Part shown: positions 43,697 to 51,799 of the stretch, in pieces
Layout of the letters: every line of letters starts with the position of its first letter
Numbering within the stretch: position 1 is the first letter of the stretch
Assembly (NCBI RefSeq): GCF_037026715.1
Contig: NZ_JBANCG010000007.1
Coordinates: 186,001-250,000 of the forward strand
Direction of reading: 5' to 3'
DNA from: Breoghania sp037026715
GTDB taxonomy: Bacteria; Pseudomonadota; Alphaproteobacteria; Rhizobiales; Stappiaceae
Length of the DNA: 64,000 nt
Position numbers and translations under genes: made by a program
The notes under the pieces: generated by a model
The model's input: the letters and a program-made list of their open reading frames with translations, nothing else
Databases searched by the model: none
What the model was told of the DNA's origin: nothing

Positions 43697-44948
43697 CCCT
43701 TCCGTCCTCTTTCACATGCCAGGTCTGGATCGAATTGTTGTGGTAGATGGAATTTTCGCCGCGCTCGGCCCGAAGCGCATTCTTGGTCGGCTGGTAGAAA
43801 CCGTGCTCGTCGAGCGCGCGCGACTGCAGCAACAGGTCCGACCCGTCCCAGTCGATATCGAGATAGAAACGGTGCAGCGCCTTGGGCAGGCTTGGCCCGT
43901 CGATGCGCGCGGTGGTCCAGTTGCGGCCGCCATCGATTGAGACATCGACCCGCTTGATCCGGCCGTTGCCCGACCAGGCGAGGCCCGAGATCACCAGGGG
44001 CCCTTTCCCATGCGTGATCGGCATCTGCGGCGAGGGGCTGGTGATGACCGATTTGGGGTCCATCACCCAGGTGAAGCGCCGCGCCTTTCCGTTGGCCAGC
44101 AGATCGGTGTATTTGGATGTTTCCTCGCGCTGCTGCCACGGCTCGTCGCCGACCTCCAGCCGACGCAACCACTTTACCCACATGTTGCCTTCCCACCCCG
44201 GAACGCAGAGCCGAAGCGGATAGCCCTGTTCTGGCCTGAGCGCCTCGCCATTCATCTTGAAGGCGACGATGCAGTCGTCGAGTGCCTTCTCCATCGGAAT
44301 GGAGCGGGTCATGGCGGCGGCATCGGCACCTTCCGCCAGCACCCATTTGCCGTTGGTCTTGATCCTGGCCTCGTTGAGCAGCGTCTTCAGCGACACGCCC
44401 GTATACATCACGCAATGGACCATGCCGTGGGTGTACTGGCATCCGTTGAGCTGAGCGCCGCGCCACTCCATGCCGGAATTGGCGGCGCATTCCAGGAAAT
44501 AGACCCGGTTCTCACGCGGGAAACGCATCAGATCGGCCATGGTGAAGACCAGCGGCTTGTCGACGAGCCCGTTGATCATCAGCCGGTGATCGGCCGGAGC
44601 GATGTCGGCGACGCCGCCGTGGTGGCGCTCGAAACACAGCCCGTTGGGCGTGATGATGCCATCGAGCGCGTGCAGCGGCGTGAAGTTCACCGAGCTCTCG
44701 GTCGAGGCCGTCAGCCATTCGACATCGCGCCGCACCACATGCGCCTCGTGCGCGGAGGGCACGCCGTAGGGCGCGGCCTGTACGCCGGCACCGAGATAGC
44801 GGTTCCAGTCCTGCACTTGAGTGATGAGCGGATCGCTCTCGGCCGCCCCCGCCGCACCGCCGAACGCGGCAGCGCCGCCGGCGGCCAGTCCCGCCTTCAG
44901 GAAGCCTCGCCGGTTCATTCCGGGGGCCGGCTTGCTTGTCTCAGTCAT
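43674..44948 (-). CDS. soxC: SoxC, molybdenum subunit of sulfane dehydrogenase
   Basis: From ATG 44948 (MTETSKPAPGMNRRG), with GAGGG upstream, the protein has 424 residues. A Tat signal MNRRGFLKAGL comes first. The molybdopterin domain has YFLECAANSGMEWRG with the Mo-ligand cysteine, then YTHGMVHCVMYTGV and RLCVPGWEGNMWVKWL. The sulfite-oxidase dimer domain follows. SoxCD oxidises the outer sulfur on SoxY to sulfone with release of six electrons, which lets thiosulfate go fully to sulfate. It lies 35 bases after soxB. Confidence 0.95.
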   Translation of the reverse strand: MTETSKPAPGMNRRGFLKAGLAAGGAAAFGGAAGAAESDPLITQVQDWNRYLGAGVQAAPYGVPSAHEAHVVRRDVEWLTASTESSVNFTPLHALDGIITPNGLCFERHHGGVADIAPADHRLMINGLVDKPLVFTMADLMRFPRENRVYFLECAANSGMEWRGAQLNGCQYTHGMVHCVMYTGVSLKTLLNEARIKTNGKWVLAEGADAAAMTRSIPMEKALDDCIVAFKMNGEALRPEQGYPLRLCVPGWEGNMWVKWLRRLEVGDEPWQQREETSKYTDLLANGKARRFTWVMDPKSVITSPSPQMPITHGKGPLVISGLAWSGNGRIKRVDVSIDGGRNWTTARIDGPSLPKALHRFYLDIDWDGSDLLLQSRALDEHGFYQPTKNALRAERGENSIYHNNSIQTWHVKEDGRVENVEVS

Positions 44949-44983
44949 CGTCGTCCCTCGACCGCGTCTTGTCTTGTCGTCCA

Positions 44984-46678
44984 TCAGCCCGTCACCCTGA
45001 CGGACTGGTTTTCCGGCAGGCTGACGGTGCCCGTCCGCGTCAGGTAGCTTTCCACCACGTCCCATATGGCCGGGCCTTCCGTCCCCTCGTTGACCGAGGC
45101 CCAGCCGGCGACCGTATAGTCGCGCGCCGGATCGATCGGCTCTCCGGTGGACAGCATCGTCATGTCGGATATCCGGGAGCCCATGGCGGCTTTGGGGTCG
45201 ATCGCGTAGCCCATGCCGCCCACGCGGACCATGTCCCCGCCCTGCTGGTAATAGGGATCGGGATTGAAGAGATTGTCCGCCACATCCTCCAGCACGTCCT
45301 TCAGCGTCGCCCCGCTCATGGTGGAGCGATAGGCCGCCGGGTAGGACATCGCGCAGGCGTTATGGAGATCCTCGACCGTGATCGCGTCGCCCGGCAGCAC
45401 GCTCGTCCCCCACCGGAAGCCCGGCGAAAGCGCGATTTCCGCATCGCGTTCCTGCAGAAGCGCTTCGCAGATCAGATCGTCGAAGGTGCCGTTGAAATTG
45501 CCCCGCCGGAACAGCAAAGCGTCCGTCGTCGCCAGTTCGCGAGAAAGCTCCGCCTCATAGGGCGCGCGGACCTTGTCGATCAGCGCCGCCATCTCCGCAT
45601 CCGGCGTGATGACATCGGAGAAGACCGGAATGAGCCGATAGGCCCAGTCGGTCACCCGCCCGTCGCGCACGTCGAGATCGATGCGCGATACAAACTTGCC
45701 GTTGGAGCCGGAGGCCACCACCAGCGTCGTGCCGACCATCACCGGCTCGGGCAGCGCATCATGGGTGTGGCCGGTCAGGATCACGTCGATGCCGGGCACG
45801 CGGGAGGCGAGCTTGCGGTCGACGTCGAAGCCGTTGTGCGACAGCAGCACGACCACTTCAGCACCTGCCTCTCGCGCCTCCTCCACATGCTTGGCGATGT
45901 CCTCCTCGCGGATGCCGAAGGACCAGCCGGGGATCATCCAGCGCGGATTGGCGATCGGCGTATAGGGGAAGGCCTGGCCGATGACGGCGACCTTGGTGCC
46001 GCCGCGCTCCAGCATGAGCGTGTGCTCGAAGGCCGGCTCGTCCCATTCGTTGTCGTAGATGTTGGAGCCGAGGAAAGCGAAGGGAAGCGCGTCGATGGCC
46101 TCCTTCACCCGGTCGGTGCCATAGGTGAATTCCCAGTGCCCGGTCATCGCGTCGGGAGAAAGCGCGTTCATGATCTCGATCATGTCCGCACCTTGCGTCT
46201 GCTGCGCCGTGTAGGAGCCCTGCCAGGTGTCGCCGCCGTCCAGCAGCACCACATTTTCGGCGCCGCGCTCCTCGCGGATCCGGCGGATGACGGTCGCCAC
46301 CCGGTCCATGCCGCCCATCCGGCCGTAGCTTCTGGCAAGCGAGACGAAATCTTCCGACGTCAGCGCGTAGGCGTGCGGCGAACCGGGGTCGATGTCGTAG
46401 AGCTTGAGGAAATCGGCGCCCGTCACGTGCGGAGGCTTGCCGGCCACCTCGCCGACGCCCAGGTTGATCGAGGGCTCGCGGAAATAGATCGGCTTGAGCT
46501 GCGCGTGGATGTCGGTGACATGCACCAGCGTCAGGTTGCCGGTCCCCTCCATGGCGAGGAGACCGTCCTCGGTGAGCCGCTGTTGCGCCATGGCGCGGCT
46601 CCAGCGCCCCGCCATCCCGGAGCCGAGCACGGCACTCGTCGCCACCGCCGCCATGAGGAATTCGCGTCTGGAGAACAT
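44984..46678 (-). CDS. soxB: SoxB, Mn-dependent S-sulfosulfanyl-L-cysteine sulfohydrolase
   Basis: The 564-residue protein opens with a Tat signal (SRREFLMAA). The metallophosphoesterase core shows HVTDIHAQLKP, LLDGGDTWQGS, the SoxB-specific GHWEFTYGTD, VLLSHNGFD and LTGHTHD, which carry the dimanganese ligands. It hydrolyses the terminal sulfonate from SoxY-bound intermediates, releasing sulfate in the periplasm. A 191-bp gap to soxA upstream contains no gene. Confidence 0.97.
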   Translation of the reverse strand: MFSRREFLMAAVATSAVLGSGMAGRWSRAMAQQRLTEDGLLAMEGTGNLTLVHVTDIHAQLKPIYFREPSINLGVGEVAGKPPHVTGADFLKLYDIDPGSPHAYALTSEDFVSLARSYGRMGGMDRVATVIRRIREERGAENVVLLDGGDTWQGSYTAQQTQGADMIEIMNALSPDAMTGHWEFTYGTDRVKEAIDALPFAFLGSNIYDNEWDEPAFEHTLMLERGGTKVAVIGQAFPYTPIANPRWMIPGWSFGIREEDIAKHVEEAREAGAEVVVLLSHNGFDVDRKLASRVPGIDVILTGHTHDALPEPVMVGTTLVVASGSNGKFVSRIDLDVRDGRVTDWAYRLIPVFSDVITPDAEMAALIDKVRAPYEAELSRELATTDALLFRRGNFNGTFDDLICEALLQERDAEIALSPGFRWGTSVLPGDAITVEDLHNACAMSYPAAYRSTMSGATLKDVLEDVADNLFNPDPYYQQGGDMVRVGGMGYAIDPKAAMGSRISDMTMLSTGEPIDPARDYTVAGWASVNEGTEGPAIWDVVESYLTRTGTVSLPENQSVRVTG

Positions 46679-46869
46679 GCGGTTCTTCGCTCCTTGGATC
46701 GCCCTATCCGGGGGTCACCCTATCTGGCCCGGGTCGGGCCCTTCAGGGTGCCTTTCGGGCAAAGCTTCCCCGGCAGCGCACGAAACCCCGTGCGCCCGGC
46801 AAGCCGTTCGTCTGTCGGTTCAAGAAATCCCAAGCGAACGCGGCGTGCAGGCCGCCGCGTTCGTATTCG

Positions 46870-47724
46870 CTATTGTCGGACGGCGGGCGTTTCGACGGAA
46901 AGACCGGTTCCGCGCCACGCGACATAGACTTCCAGCGCCATCAGCACGTCTGAAAACGCCTTGGGCTGGGCCGCCCGCGTGTCGCGGATGCAGCCACGGA
47001 AGCGGTTGTGCAGCGAAACCATGTTCGCCTGCTTCAACCGGTAGGTCGGGAACCCGTTGGTGTTGCCCTGGCTGAGGTGATCTGCCCGAATGTACTTGCC
47101 GTTGTTCTGCTCGTGGCAGCTCGCGCAGGAAAGGTTCAGCTGGCCCATGCGGGTGTAGTAGGCCTCCTTGCCCTTCTCCCACCACGCCCGCATCTCGCCG
47201 GCATCCAGATCGATCGCCACCGGAGTGCCAAGCGACTGGTTCTTGATGTAGGTGACGAGCGCCTTCTGGTCCGGGGCGTCGAACTTGTAAGGCTCGGCCT
47301 TCATGTTGGCTTCGCGACAAGCGTTGATCTGGAGCTCCAGATTGAACGGCTTGCCGGCCTCGGCGTTCCACTTGGGATAGTGGGCGCCGACGCCCTTCAT
47401 GCTTTCCGAAGCATCCCCGTGGCACTCGGCGCAGGACTTGCCGGCGGCGCCTGCGGCCGTGTTCCAGATTTCCTCGCCACGTTCCACATAGAGCATGCCG
47501 GGATTTTCGAATGAATCGGCTTCAAGCGCCCGCGTTTCCTTCGTGCGGTAGAGCCAACCCGACGTCACCTCTTCGAAGGGGCTTCCCTCCGGCGCCTTGG
47601 CGCGGGTTATGATCTTCGTCTCGCCGTCGATGACCAGTTCGTCATCGACCGGCTCGGCGAAACTTGCGGCCCCCGCGCCGACGATCGCAAGCGCTGCCGC
47701 GCCAAATACGATTGCCTTTCTCAA
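46870..47724 (-). CDS. soxA: SoxA, dihaem cytochrome of the SoxXA thiosulfate-oxidising complex
   Basis: The start is set to a TTG at 47724, because GGGGAGGAAGG lies just upstream and a clean signal peptide (MRKAIVFGAAALAIVGAGAASFA) begins there. The frame open to 47826 would put Arg-rich residues first and overlap soxZ. The product has 284 residues. Haem sites are CAECH and CASCH, and the C-terminal FRGCIRDTRA holds the active-site cysteine region. SoxXA joins thiosulfate to the SoxY cysteine. Its SoxX partner is encoded three genes upstream. Confidence 0.94.
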   Translation of the reverse strand: MRKAIVFGAAALAIVGAGAASFAEPVDDELVIDGETKIITRAKAPEGSPFEEVTSGWLYRTKETRALEADSFENPGMLYVERGEEIWNTAAGAAGKSCAECHGDASESMKGVGAHYPKWNAEAGKPFNLELQINACREANMKAEPYKFDAPDQKALVTYIKNQSLGTPVAIDLDAGEMRAWWEKGKEAYYTRMGQLNLSCASCHEQNNGKYIRADHLSQGNTNGFPTYRLKQANMVSLHNRFRGCIRDTRAAQPKAFSDVLMALEVYVAWRGTGLSVETPAVRQ

Positions 47725-47776
47725 CTGCCTTCCTCCCCTCGGCTTTGCCGTCTCCTCCCGGCAGAAATGTCGGCTC

Positions 47777-48103
47777 TTATTCGACCGTGATCTTTTCTTC
47801 GGTCGTGTAGACGCTGCCGTCGTCATCCACCCAGGTGAAGGCGAACGTTCCGCTTTCCTCGACCTTCGCGGTGAATTCCAGATACGGATTGGCCGAGATC
47901 GCCGGATCCATGTCGCACGCGAACACCGGCTTGCCGTTGAACTCGCACTTGAAGGAATTGATGATCTGACGCGGGATGACGTTGCCGCTCTTGTCCTTGC
48001 GCTGGCCAGATTCCATCGGGTGGCTGATCAGCGTCTTGATCGTGACGATCTCGCCCTTTTCCGCCTTCTTCGGCAGTTTGACGCGCGGTTTGACTTTGGC
48101 CAT
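47777..48103 (-). CDS. soxZ: SoxZ, partner of the sulfur carrier SoxY
   Basis: The 108-residue protein opens MAKVKPRVKLPKKAEKGEIV and has TLISHPMESGQRKDKSGNVIPRQIIN, diagnostic of SoxZ, and FTWVDDDGSVYTTEEKITV. It has no signal peptide and is exported bound to SoxY. The SoxYZ dimer carries the sulfur chain through the cycle. It lies 83 bases after soxY. Confidence 0.97.
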   Translation of the reverse strand: MAKVKPRVKLPKKAEKGEIVTIKTLISHPMESGQRKDKSGNVIPRQIINSFKCEFNGKPVFACDMDPAISANPYLEFTAKVEESGTFAFTWVDDDGSVYTTEEKITVE

Positions 48104-48186
48104 GACGGCTCTCTCCTTGAACTTTGACCTTCAGAGCATTTCCTCGTCGGCCGGACCGGCGATATCCGTTCCGGCCTTGCCGTGCT

Positions 48187-48636
48187 CTAGCCGCCGCAGC
48201 CGCCGATGGTGACCTTGACTTCCTTGGTGTCCATGAACACCGAGCCGTCGCTCATCTTCGCGACCGCGATGACGTTCTGGGTCTTGGCAAGGCGCATGCG
48301 CGTGGAGGCAGCCGCCTCGCCGCTCATTGCGGTGAAGTGGAACGTGGCGACCGCGGGACTGGGATTGCCCTCCGCCAGAATGGTGACGGATTCCACATAG
48401 TCCTCGGCCGTCATCGGGCTCTCCACCGATACCGACACGGGCACGGTGTTGCCGTTCTCGGCGATTTCCGGCGCATCAAGCGTGATGCGGCCCGTCTGCG
48501 GTTCGGCCCCGCCCGTGAAGTCCATGAGGGCTTTCTTCGTATCCTCTGCGGCGGCCCAGGCGATGCGCGCGCCGGTTACCGCGAATGCCAGAGCGCCTGC
48601 GGCCACGGCCAATGCTTCGCGACGATTGAACGTCAT
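48187..48636 (-). CDS. soxY: SoxY, sulfur carrier protein
   Basis: The 149-residue protein has a Tat signal (FNRREALAVAAGALAF) and ends VTIGGCGG, the flexible GGCGG arm whose cysteine bears the covalently bound sulfur substrate. The fold region includes IAENGNTVPVSVSVESPM. SoxXA, SoxB and SoxCD act on it in turn. It starts 18 bases after soxX, within the same unit. Confidence 0.97.
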   Translation of the reverse strand: MTFNRREALAVAAGALAFAVTGARIAWAAAEDTKKALMDFTGGAEPQTGRITLDAPEIAENGNTVPVSVSVESPMTAEDYVESVTILAEGNPSPAVATFHFTAMSGEAAASTRMRLAKTQNVIAVAKMSDGSVFMDTKEVKVTIGGCGG

Positions 48637-48654
48637 CGCGTCCTCCTTGATTGG

Positions 48655-49131
48655 TCAGTCTTGCTTGAGGGTCGTCAGATAGGCGACGACGTCTTCGACA
48701 TCCTGCGCCGACAGGATCGTCTTGCCGGCGAATTCCTCGGCGACATCGGCCCCCACATCGAGCGAGTAGAAGCCGGGCATGACGGTCGCCTCGCCCAGAA
48801 CCGTCTTCGAATTCACCACGATCGCGCGCAACTGCGCCGGCGACCAGCGCTGAGCAACGCCGTCGAGCGAGGGGCCCACGTCACCATGGAAGAGCTCGTT
48901 CGAAAGATCCTTGTTGGCATGGCAGGCCAGGCAATTGCCGAGCTTTCGGTCTGCGAAGACGTCCCGCCCCTTCGCCGGATCACCCGGCGTATCGGTCAGC
49001 GGCCGGGACAGCTCCATGTCCTCGATCCGCACGGCTTCCGGCGCGATCGTTCCGGCAAGCGCGATGCCGGACCCGAGCAGGGCCGCCCCCACCGCCAGGC
49101 CGGCGGCCGCCTTGTTCATCTGCATGCGCAT
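48655..49131 (-). CDS. soxX: SoxX, monohaem cytochrome of the SoxXA complex
   Basis: From ATG 49131 (MRMQMNKAAAGLAV) the protein has 158 residues, with GGGAGG upstream at a longer-than-usual spacing. The signal peptide ends near IALA. One haem site, CLACH, is present in GRDVFADRKLGNCLACHAN, and DVGPSLDGVAQRWSPAQLR and TVMPGFYSL follow. SoxX takes electrons from SoxA. It leads soxXYZABCDF, and the 179-bp region before it holds an operator-like dyad. Confidence 0.95.
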   Translation of the reverse strand: MRMQMNKAAAGLAVGAALLGSGIALAGTIAPEAVRIEDMELSRPLTDTPGDPAKGRDVFADRKLGNCLACHANKDLSNELFHGDVGPSLDGVAQRWSPAQLRAIVVNSKTVLGEATVMPGFYSLDVGADVAEEFAGKTILSAQDVEDVVAYLTTLKQD

Positions 49132-49286
49132 GATGTGCCGCTTCCTCCCATTTACAGCCGGTATTCCGGCTTGCGTTCTCCCCCCGCCACGCCGGTCGCA
49201 ATCCTCATCCCGCGACAACGTGGAGTTTAGATATATTAAAAGATATGATTTTTTGCATGCTTTGTGAAGCAGGGATTCCTGCCTTT

Positions 49287-49302
49287 ATTCAAACGATTGA
49301 AT
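49287..49302. promoter_or_regulatory. candidate SoxR operator, soxW-soxX intergenic
   Basis: ATTCAAACGATTGAAT is an inverted repeat with 6-bp arms and a 4-base centre. It also fits the ATTC-N8-GAAT pattern recalled for the related sulfide/persulfide repressor SqrR. It lies between the soxW stop and soxX, one of the two places SoxR acts in Paracoccus. Confidence 0.55.
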
Positions 49303-49310
49303 CCGTGGAT

Positions 49311-49913
49311 CTATTCGTCCTTCAAACGGCCCGCGTCGCGCAGCTGCTGGATGATCCGGGCGTGATATTTCTGGAAATGCTCGTCGCCCTCGTAGCCCTT
49401 CTCGTAGACCCAGCGGAACATGTTCAGGAAGGTCCATTTACCGAACGCGCCCGGCATGGTGGCAACGGCGGCCTGGGCCGCGCTCATGCCCTCTGGCGCC
49501 TCTTCCGGCATGAAGACGAGCGTGGGTGTGAAGACGTATCCCCACTTGCGCGCAGCCGTCTTCTCGGTGAGCACCTCTCCGTCAAGATCCGTCACCTCCT
49601 CGTCGCCGAACATGTTGTATTGCACGACCTTGAAGTGCGCCTTGATGAAGTCCGAGACCTCGGGATCGGACAGAAGCTGCTCGTGCATCTTCGCGCAGTA
49701 GATGCAGCCGCGCTGTTCGAACACGAGAACCAGCCGCTTGCCCTCCTCGCGGGCGGCATCGATGTCTTCGGCAACATCCCGGAAGGTGATGGCGAACCAG
49801 TCCTCCTTGTGCAGCCCGTCATCGCCGAGCGACGCCGCACGGGCGCCGCTGCCGGCACCCGCTCCGGCAAGCGTCGCAGCGAGCATCAGCGCCATCCAAA
49901 ATCCCTTGAACAT
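49311..49913 (-). CDS. soxW: SoxW, periplasmic thioredoxin-like protein
   Basis: From ATG 49913 (MFKGFWMALMLAAT), with GGAGGAGAGG upstream, the protein has 200 residues. The signal peptide ends near GARA. The thioredoxin motif is RGCIYCAKMH, then VQYNMFGDEEVTD and FTPTLVFMPE. With SoxV it supplies reductant to the Sox enzyme system in the periplasm. It starts 29 bases after soxV. Confidence 0.93.
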   Translation of the reverse strand: MFKGFWMALMLAATLAGAGAGSGARAASLGDDGLHKEDWFAITFRDVAEDIDAAREEGKRLVLVFEQRGCIYCAKMHEQLLSDPEVSDFIKAHFKVVQYNMFGDEEVTDLDGEVLTEKTAARKWGYVFTPTLVFMPEEAPEGMSAAQAAVATMPGAFGKWTFLNMFRWVYEKGYEGDEHFQKYHARIIQQLRDAGRLKDE

Positions 49914-49942
49914 GATCCTCTCCTCCCATGTGCCGTTGTGGC

Positions 49943-50677
49943 CTATCCAACCTGGGTGAAAACCGGGAAGGTCTCCAGAAGCCACTGGGCGATCGCCGAC
50001 ATCTGGCCGGTCATGAACAGGACGCCGGTCAGAACCAGCAGGCCGCCCATCGCCTTTTCGATCAGGGCCATGTGCCGGCGCAATCCTGTCGCCAGGCCGA
50101 GGAACCGGCCGGCGAACGCTGCTGCCAGAATGAACGGCAAGCCGATGCCGGCGGCATAGACCCCAAGCAGCGCCGCCCCCTTGGCGGCCGTTGCCGTAGA
50201 GCCTGCGATGAACAGGATGGCCGCCAGGACAGGGCCGACGCAGGGCGTCCAGCCGAAGGCGAAGGCGAGCCCCATCACGTAGGCGCCGACGAGCCCCGCC
50301 GGCTTCTTTGCGACATTCACCCGCGCTTCGCGGTAGAGCAGGCCGATGCGGAAGACGCCGAGAAAATGCAGGCCCATGACCGCGATGATGATCCCCGCAA
50401 CGATCGCCATCGTATCGAAGTAGCGCGCGACCGTCTGGCCGATGACGCTGGCGGTCGCGCCCAGAGCCACGAAGACGGTGGCAAAGCCGGCGACGAAGAA
50501 GACCGCCGCCCAGACGATGCGCCGCGCCGTGCCGGGCGCCGGCTTTTCGCCGGAAAGCTCCTCGAAACTGATGCCGGCGAGATAGCACAGGTAGGGCGGA
50601 ACGATCGGCAGGACGCAGGGCGAGACGAAAGAGAGCAGGCCCGCGAGAAATGCCGCGCTGAACGAAACATCGAGCAT
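49943..50677 (-). CDS. soxV: SoxV, CcdA-type membrane thiol-disulfide transporter
   Basis: The start at 50677 (MLDVSFSAAFLAG) has GGGGAGG just upstream. A start at 50704 would contain that site within the gene. The 244-residue protein has six membrane helices and the redox cysteines in SFVSPCVLPIVPPYLC and FGWTPCVGPV. It moves electrons from cytoplasmic thioredoxin to SoxW in the periplasm. It leads the leftward sox transcript and is divergent from soxS across 145 bp. Confidence 0.94.
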   Translation of the reverse strand: MLDVSFSAAFLAGLLSFVSPCVLPIVPPYLCYLAGISFEELSGEKPAPGTARRIVWAAVFFVAGFATVFVALGATASVIGQTVARYFDTMAIVAGIIIAVMGLHFLGVFRIGLLYREARVNVAKKPAGLVGAYVMGLAFAFGWTPCVGPVLAAILFIAGSTATAAKGAALLGVYAAGIGLPFILAAAFAGRFLGLATGLRRHMALIEKAMGGLLVLTGVLFMTGQMSAIAQWLLETFPVFTQVG

Positions 50678-50768
50678 TCGACGAACCTCCCCGGTCGTTT
50701 CCACCCTTGCGGCCGCCGCTTGTTTTGCGATCGGGACTTGCGACCATCCGTCTGCGATCTGATAGATG

Positions 50769-50794
50769 AAAATATTCAGATGTTCCTATATTTT
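50769..50794. promoter_or_regulatory. candidate SoxR operator, soxS/soxV divergent region
   Basis: AAAATAT and ATATTTT are perfect 7-bp arms separated by 12 bases, forming a 26-bp AT-rich dyad in GC-rich surroundings. The spacer begins TTCAGATG, and ATTCAGAT recurs inverted at 51243-51250 between soxS and soxR. The dyad ends 28 bases before the soxS ATG. Confidence 0.5.
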
Positions 50795-50822
50795 GCAATC
50801 GGGGAATACGGAGGGCCGGCAA

Positions 50823-51203
50823 ATGAACGATCCTGGACGCTTGTTCGCCGTCGCTTTTGCGGCGCTCGCCGCCGTGGCGCAGCCGGCTCAGGCCGCGGAA
50901 CTCCTGATGCTTGAGCAGCCCGGATGTGCATGGTGCGCCCGCTTCCGGAGCGAGATCGCCCCGGCTTACGCCAACACGCCGGAAGGTCGCCTCGCGCCGC
51001 TCCGCACCGTGGACATCACGAGGCCCTGGCCCGATGATCTTTCGGGTATCGCGCCCGATCGGTTGACGCCCACGTTCATTCTGGTGGAACACGGTCGCGA
51101 ACGCGCACGCATGCGCGGCTATCCGGGGGACAATTTCTTCTGGCCACTTCTGGATGACATGCTCCGGAAGCTGGAGCCGGCGGATATACAGCGGGCGCGC
51201 TGA
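50823..51203 (+). CDS. soxS: SoxS, periplasmic thioredoxin-like protein
   Basis: From ATG 50823 (MNDPGRLFAVAFAAL), with GGAGG eight bases upstream, the protein has 126 residues. The signal peptide ends near AQAAE. The CxxC site is EQPGCAWCARF, and DRLTPTFILVEHGRERARMRGYPG follows. In Paracoccus, SoxS maintains SoxYZ in an active, reduced state. It is divergent from soxV and followed by soxR after 121 bases. Confidence 0.92.
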   Translation: MNDPGRLFAVAFAALAAVAQPAQAAELLMLEQPGCAWCARFRSEIAPAYANTPEGRLAPLRTVDITRPWPDDLSGIAPDRLTPTFILVEHGRERARMRGYPGDNFFWPLLDDMLRKLEPADIQRAR

Positions 51204-51324
51204 CTTGCCAGCCAGCCGGGCCTTTTCGTTCATCGGGGCCATATCTGAATTAAGGGGCGGTCCGGTTCACCTTCTCACGGAACCGGCAACCACGCGGAAA
51301 ACCAGCAGTCGGAACGAACCGAGA

Positions 51325-51687
51325 ATGATGAAGAACCTTCCAGCCCTGGCCGATCTGGCCGATCCGCACGAACGCGATGCGCTGATGGAGCAGGCGCGCA
51401 AGGCGAGCGATCTTCTCAAGGCCCTGTCGCACGAGACCCGGCTTCTGATCCTCTGCATTCTGTCGGAGGGCGAGAAGTCGGTCTCAGAACTGGAGGACAT
51501 TCTCACCATGCCGCAGGCGGCCGTCTCCCAGCAGCTGGCCCGGTTGCGCATGGAGGGCCTCGTCAACCCGCGTCGCGAGGGGCGGGTGATCTTCTATTCG
51601 CTCGTCGACGACGAAGTGCGCGGCATCATCGAGAACCTCTATTCGATGTTCTGCGCGCCGGTACGGCCCCCCAAGCCCGACGCTTGA
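51325..51687 (+). CDS. soxR: SoxR, ArsR-type repressor of the sox genes
   Basis: The 120-residue protein (start MMKNLPALADL) has the ArsR winged helix: LLKALSHETRLLILCILSEGEKSVSELEDIL, then QAAVSQQLARLRMEGLV. Cys44 and Cys110 match the cysteine pair of the SoxR/SqrR/BigR branch, which senses sulfide or persulfide by forming a tri- or tetrasulfide bridge. The frame is open further upstream into soxS but is not conserved there. The ribosome site is weak. It is followed by a YeeE/YedE transporter gene 112 bases later. Confidence 0.93.
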   Translation: MMKNLPALADLADPHERDALMEQARKASDLLKALSHETRLLILCILSEGEKSVSELEDILTMPQAAVSQQLARLRMEGLVNPRREGRVIFYSLVDDEVRGIIENLYSMFCAPVRPPKPDA

Positions 51688-51799
51688 GCGGGGGCGGCTG
51701 CCATCCGCGAATCTTCTTGAACGCCACATTCCCCTCCGTCATGCTCGTCGTCGCTTGAAGGGAACGCCGCCACAAGAGCGGGCCCGGGAGGAGGCGACA

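Noticed and set aside
49311..51242. A single 643-residue minus-strand frame that could look like a SoxV-SoxW fusion
   Set aside because: Only the last 200 residues are real (SoxW). The upstream part is out of frame with soxV and is Arg-rich shadow sequence.
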